Shown piece by piece: positions 61,850-64,000 of a stretch of 64,000 nucleotides of DNA; within the stretch, counting starts at the first letter, position 1; each line of letters opens with the position of its first letter. The DNA is taken from NCBI RefSeq assembly GCF_023667495.1, contig NZ_JAMOZL010000001.1, forward strand, positions 682,001 to 746,000. The letters are read 5' to 3'. The DNA is from Dyadobacter sp. MSC1_007. GTDB lineage: Bacteria; Bacteroidota; Bacteroidia; Cytophagales; Spirosomataceae. Under the pieces are notes generated by a model, which searched no databases, was not told where the DNA came from, and worked only from the letters and a program-made list of their open reading frames with translations. Made by a program: the position numbers and the translations under genes.

Positions 61850-62857
61850 TTAAAGAATAATGTTATTGCGAGGCTGCAAGTCTTCGGGCAGGTTGCTTTC
61901 GCCGAGCATTTCACGAAGCTCGATATTAAGCTGCTGGCTCATCTGCGAAATCGGAACGTCGTTCGCACTTCCTTCGAAAGGATTTTCGGTACTCTCACCG
62001 ACCTGTTCCAGTGAAATATACATCCACGAAATGAGCATGCTGAACGGGATGGTCACCCAGGCCATATATCCGCGCAGAGGCGCATCCACGACTTCGTTGA
62101 GCAGGTCAAAATCGTGAACAATACCGAACGGCAGCATAAAGCAGAACGTCCACACGAAAATGTTGTTGATCACCGCATATTGTCTGGGATAGGGCGAGTC
62201 TTTCAGCTGCTCGCATTTGCTTTGCACGGAGTAAAAGTCTTTCATCATTTGTTGCATTACGGCATACTGCGGCGCGATCACCTGCCCATTATCATTCAAC
62301 GATTTGATGCTCTTGCTTTGCAATGCAAGAATTTTGCCCATCCTGTTTCTCGACCGAAGCACAAGTTCCAACTCATCATCGGGCAGGAATTCTTTCAGCT
62401 CGGTTTCCATGGACCGCATGCGTTCCGGGATATGGAAAAATTGCTGGTACTCTTTATTATGGCTTTTTTCGTTGCTCTCCCACACGCGGTTCTCGCGCAG
62501 GTAGTAGCGCAGGGCCGTGAGCCAGGCGAGATGGCGGTAAACAAGCTCCTTACTTTGCGTTGCGTCGTTCAGAAAATCGATGCTGATTGTTCCCCAGAAG
62601 CGGCTCAGGCTCAGAATATCGGTCCATATCCGCTGGCCTTCGGCCGCCCGGTTGTAAGTCTGGGTATTTTTGAAACCCACTGTAAATGCCGTTGCCGTTC
62701 CAAGCAGCGCCACCACGGGCCAGGGCACGTTCAGCCATTTGAGCCCCCATATTTCATGGATAACCACAGCAAAAAGCCCGAAAAAAAAGAGGATGTAAGT
62801 ATTCCGTCGTGTCCAGACAAGAAATTCCCCCAATCGATAAGATTTACCTATGTGCAT
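61850..62857 (-). CDS. Bestrophin-family anion channel
   Basis: A 335-residue membrane protein with four predicted helices. Family signatures are FTVGFKNTQTYNRAAEGQRIW (quoted in part: GFKNTQTYNRAAEG), FSMLISWMYISLEQVGE and the calcium-clasp-like ENPFEGSANDVPI near the C-terminus. Bacterial bestrophins form pentameric ion channels in the inner membrane. It is 12 nt after the alpha/beta hydrolase and 18 nt before the unknown-family gene, so these are one operon. Confidence 0.9.
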   Translation of the reverse strand: MHIGKSYRLGEFLVWTRRNTYILFFFGLFAVVIHEIWGLKWLNVPWPVVALLGTATAFTVGFKNTQTYNRAAEGQRIWTDILSLSRFWGTISIDFLNDATQSKELVYRHLAWLTALRYYLRENRVWESNEKSHNKEYQQFFHIPERMRSMETELKEFLPDDELELVLRSRNRMGKILALQSKSIKSLNDNGQVIAPQYAVMQQMMKDFYSVQSKCEQLKDSPYPRQYAVINNIFVWTFCFMLPFGIVHDFDLLNEVVDAPLRGYMAWVTIPFSMLISWMYISLEQVGESTENPFEGSANDVPISQMSQQLNIELREMLGESNLPEDLQPRNNIIL

Positions 62858-62869
62858 CGTGTTTTATAT

Positions 62870-63682
62870 TTATTTGGAAGCGAACCCTTTGCTATCCACA
62901 TTACTGGCCGCATTGGCAATAAAAGCGGCTACTTTTGCAGGCTGCGAGAGCATGGGCACATGACTGGAATTCAGTTCGAGCGACTGCGCATTGATTTTCT
63001 TTGCCAAAATGCGCTGCAAAGCAGGGTTAATCATCCTGTCTTTCCCACCCACAATGAACCACGACGGCTTTTCGTGCCAGGCCGCTTTGCTCACTTTCTC
63101 ACCCGTAGTGAATGCGGCCCATTGGCCTTGCGTGGCCAGTATTACCTTGCGTTCGGGCAATGGCAGATCTTGCGCGAAATCCTCGAAAATACCCTTTGGT
63201 GTGAGATAGAGGAAGCCGGCGGCGTCAGCCCGGACCTGCTCGTTACCCGGCGCTGGGGTAGCGGCTTTGGCTACATCGTTAAGCGACTCGCCATTGTCCG
63301 GCGCGAACGCAGCAATATATACGAGACCAGCCACTTTCGGATCGTTGCCAGCTTCGGAGATCACCACCCCGCCCCACGAATGGCCAACCAGCAGGACTGG
63401 TCCATCCTGCAAAGCGATAATGCGTTTGGCAGCGGCTACGTCGTCGTTCAGCGAAGTAAGCGGATTTTGGACCGCAGTCACTTTAAAGCCTTTCGCTTCC
63501 AGGAGCGGTATCACCTTCGACCAGCTTGAACCGTCGGCGAATGCGCCGTGTACCAGTACAATGTTTTTGACATCCTTTTTCGGGTCTTCCGGCCGTTGCC
63601 GGGATTCAATTTGATTGCGGGAAACGAATGCAAAAAGCACAGTAGCAAGTGCTCCGACCAGTATTGTGTTGAATTTTGACAT
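62870..63682 (-). CDS. Exported alpha/beta hydrolase
   Basis: A 270-residue hydrolase with an N-terminal signal or anchor (about 5-21). Motifs are VLVHGAFADGSSW, the nucleophile elbow GHSWGG (Ser about 102), VGGKDRMI (acid) and SSHVPM (catalytic His). It resembles small esterases of the salicylate-esterase/MES or haloperoxidase-like groups. It is 42 nt downstream of another esterase gene and 12 nt upstream of bestrophin, in the minus-strand operon. Confidence 0.85.
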   Translation of the reverse strand: MSKFNTILVGALATVLFAFVSRNQIESRQRPEDPKKDVKNIVLVHGAFADGSSWSKVIPLLEAKGFKVTAVQNPLTSLNDDVAAAKRIIALQDGPVLLVGHSWGGVVISEAGNDPKVAGLVYIAAFAPDNGESLNDVAKAATPAPGNEQVRADAAGFLYLTPKGIFEDFAQDLPLPERKVILATQGQWAAFTTGEKVSKAAWHEKPSWFIVGGKDRMINPALQRILAKKINAQSLELNSSHVPMLSQPAKVAAFIANAASNVDSKGFASK

Positions 63683-63724
63683 GATTTAAATTGATTAGGG
63701 GTGAATCCTGAAATGTATTGGGGA

Positions 63725-64000
63725 CTAAACAAGGTACTTTTTGAGTTCCGCACCGATCTGACGAATGTGCGAACGTACGGCCGGCAAGGTGGCCAGGCCA
63801 TTGAGCAGGCCGAAATCATGGATCATTCCGTTGTAGCGAACGGTAGTCACGGGCACACCGGCTTCGTCGAGTTTGCGGCCGTAGACTTCCCCTTCGTCGC
63901 GGAGAATATCATTTTCGGCGGTCTGGATGAGTGCGGGAGGCAAGCCCTTCAGTTGTTCCAATGTCGCTTGCAGTGGTGAGGCGTAAATAGTTTTGCGTTC
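63725..64000 (-). CDS. Alpha/beta hydrolase, esterase/lipase type (5' truncated by window edge)
   Basis: Only the C-terminal 91 codons are in the window. PALIQTAENDILRDEGEVY carries the catalytic Asp region, and NGMIHDFGLLNGL carries the catalytic His, as in hormone-sensitive-lipase-type esterases (Aes/Est family). The frame continues beyond position 64000. It is the first gene seen in the hydrolase-hydrolase-bestrophin-unknown operon. Confidence 0.85.
   Translation of the reverse strand, partial: ERKTIYASPLQATLEQLKGLPPALIQTAENDILRDEGEVYGRKLDEAGVPVTTVRYNGMIHDFGLLNGLATLPAVRSHIRQIGAELKKYLV

Noticed and set aside
62114..63529. A 471-codon plus-strand reading frame antisense to the bestrophin and hydrolase genes
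   Set aside because: It lies opposite two genes with clear family motifs, and its translation is rich in His, Arg and Cys with no recognisable domain; it is a codon-bias shadow.
1..64000. tRNA, rRNA, CRISPR array, transposase or integrase
   Set aside because: Reading both strands I found no matching structures, repeats or motifs.

Overview
The window looks like chromosomal DNA of a Bacteroidota bacterium, most likely a Cytophagales member close to Dyadobacter or Spirosoma; the genus is inference from gene content. The evidence is two SusC/SusD pairs, an ECF sigma/FecR cell-surface signalling cassette, three secreted proteins with C-terminal type IX secretion (T9SS) sorting domains, DUF1343, DUF305 and DUF4468 proteins, and several Bacteroidota-type promoter -7 boxes (TAnnTTTG). 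I saw no tRNA, rRNA, CRISPR array, insertion sequence or phage gene.

Layout. 1-8.1 kb: the end of a secreted nuclease-like protein, then an operon of TonB-dependent receptor, imelysin-like/di-haem cytochrome c peroxidase fusion and purple-acid-phosphatase-like enzyme. A 13-bp inverted repeat covers the receptor start codon. 8.1-12.1 kb: a PD40 beta-propeller gene coupled to a CGNR regulator, divergent from an AraC regulator across a large palindrome lying on both promoters, then a secreted epoxide hydrolase. 12.1-19 kb: two T9SS-exported peptidases (M43 and C25-like), an alpha/beta hydrolase and small unknowns. 19-31.6 kb: a glycan-use locus with ECF sigma, FecR, STN-containing SusC, SusD, GH97 and a GH95-like/ThuA fusion carrying a 15-nt tandem repeat. 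31.7-37.7 kb: NamZ-type muramidase, universal stress protein, a frameshifted glycosyltransferase relic, DUF305, phosphoribosyltransferase and an orphan cytochrome oxidase subunit I. 37.9-47.9 kb: a second SusC/SusD pair flanked by a YncE/phosphoesterase fusion, a cation efflux protein and a phytase-like lipoprotein, suggesting organic-phosphate scavenging. 48-51.9 kb: an AraC relic, an MNT-HEPN fusion and envelope unknowns.

51.9-64 kb is the most unusual part. It holds two paralogous modules. Each pairs a GAF-domain sigma-54 activator (three GAFs in one, two in the other, both with AAA+ GAFTGA and a FIS helix-turn-helix) with a member of an unrecognised cytoplasmic protein family. Three sigma-54-type -24/-12 promoters are visible. 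Each is preceded, with its -24 element 50-52 bp away, by a long inverted repeat whose inner edges are TATTT and AAATA (spacing 23-24) but whose outer stems differ. I read these as candidate enhancer sites for the local activators, although they also sit 12-13 nt after stop codons and could be terminators. The promoters would drive the unknown gene, an SDR/small His-rich/pirin/YCII cluster, and a second YCII gene. The remaining minus-strand operon holds hydrolases and a bestrophin channel.
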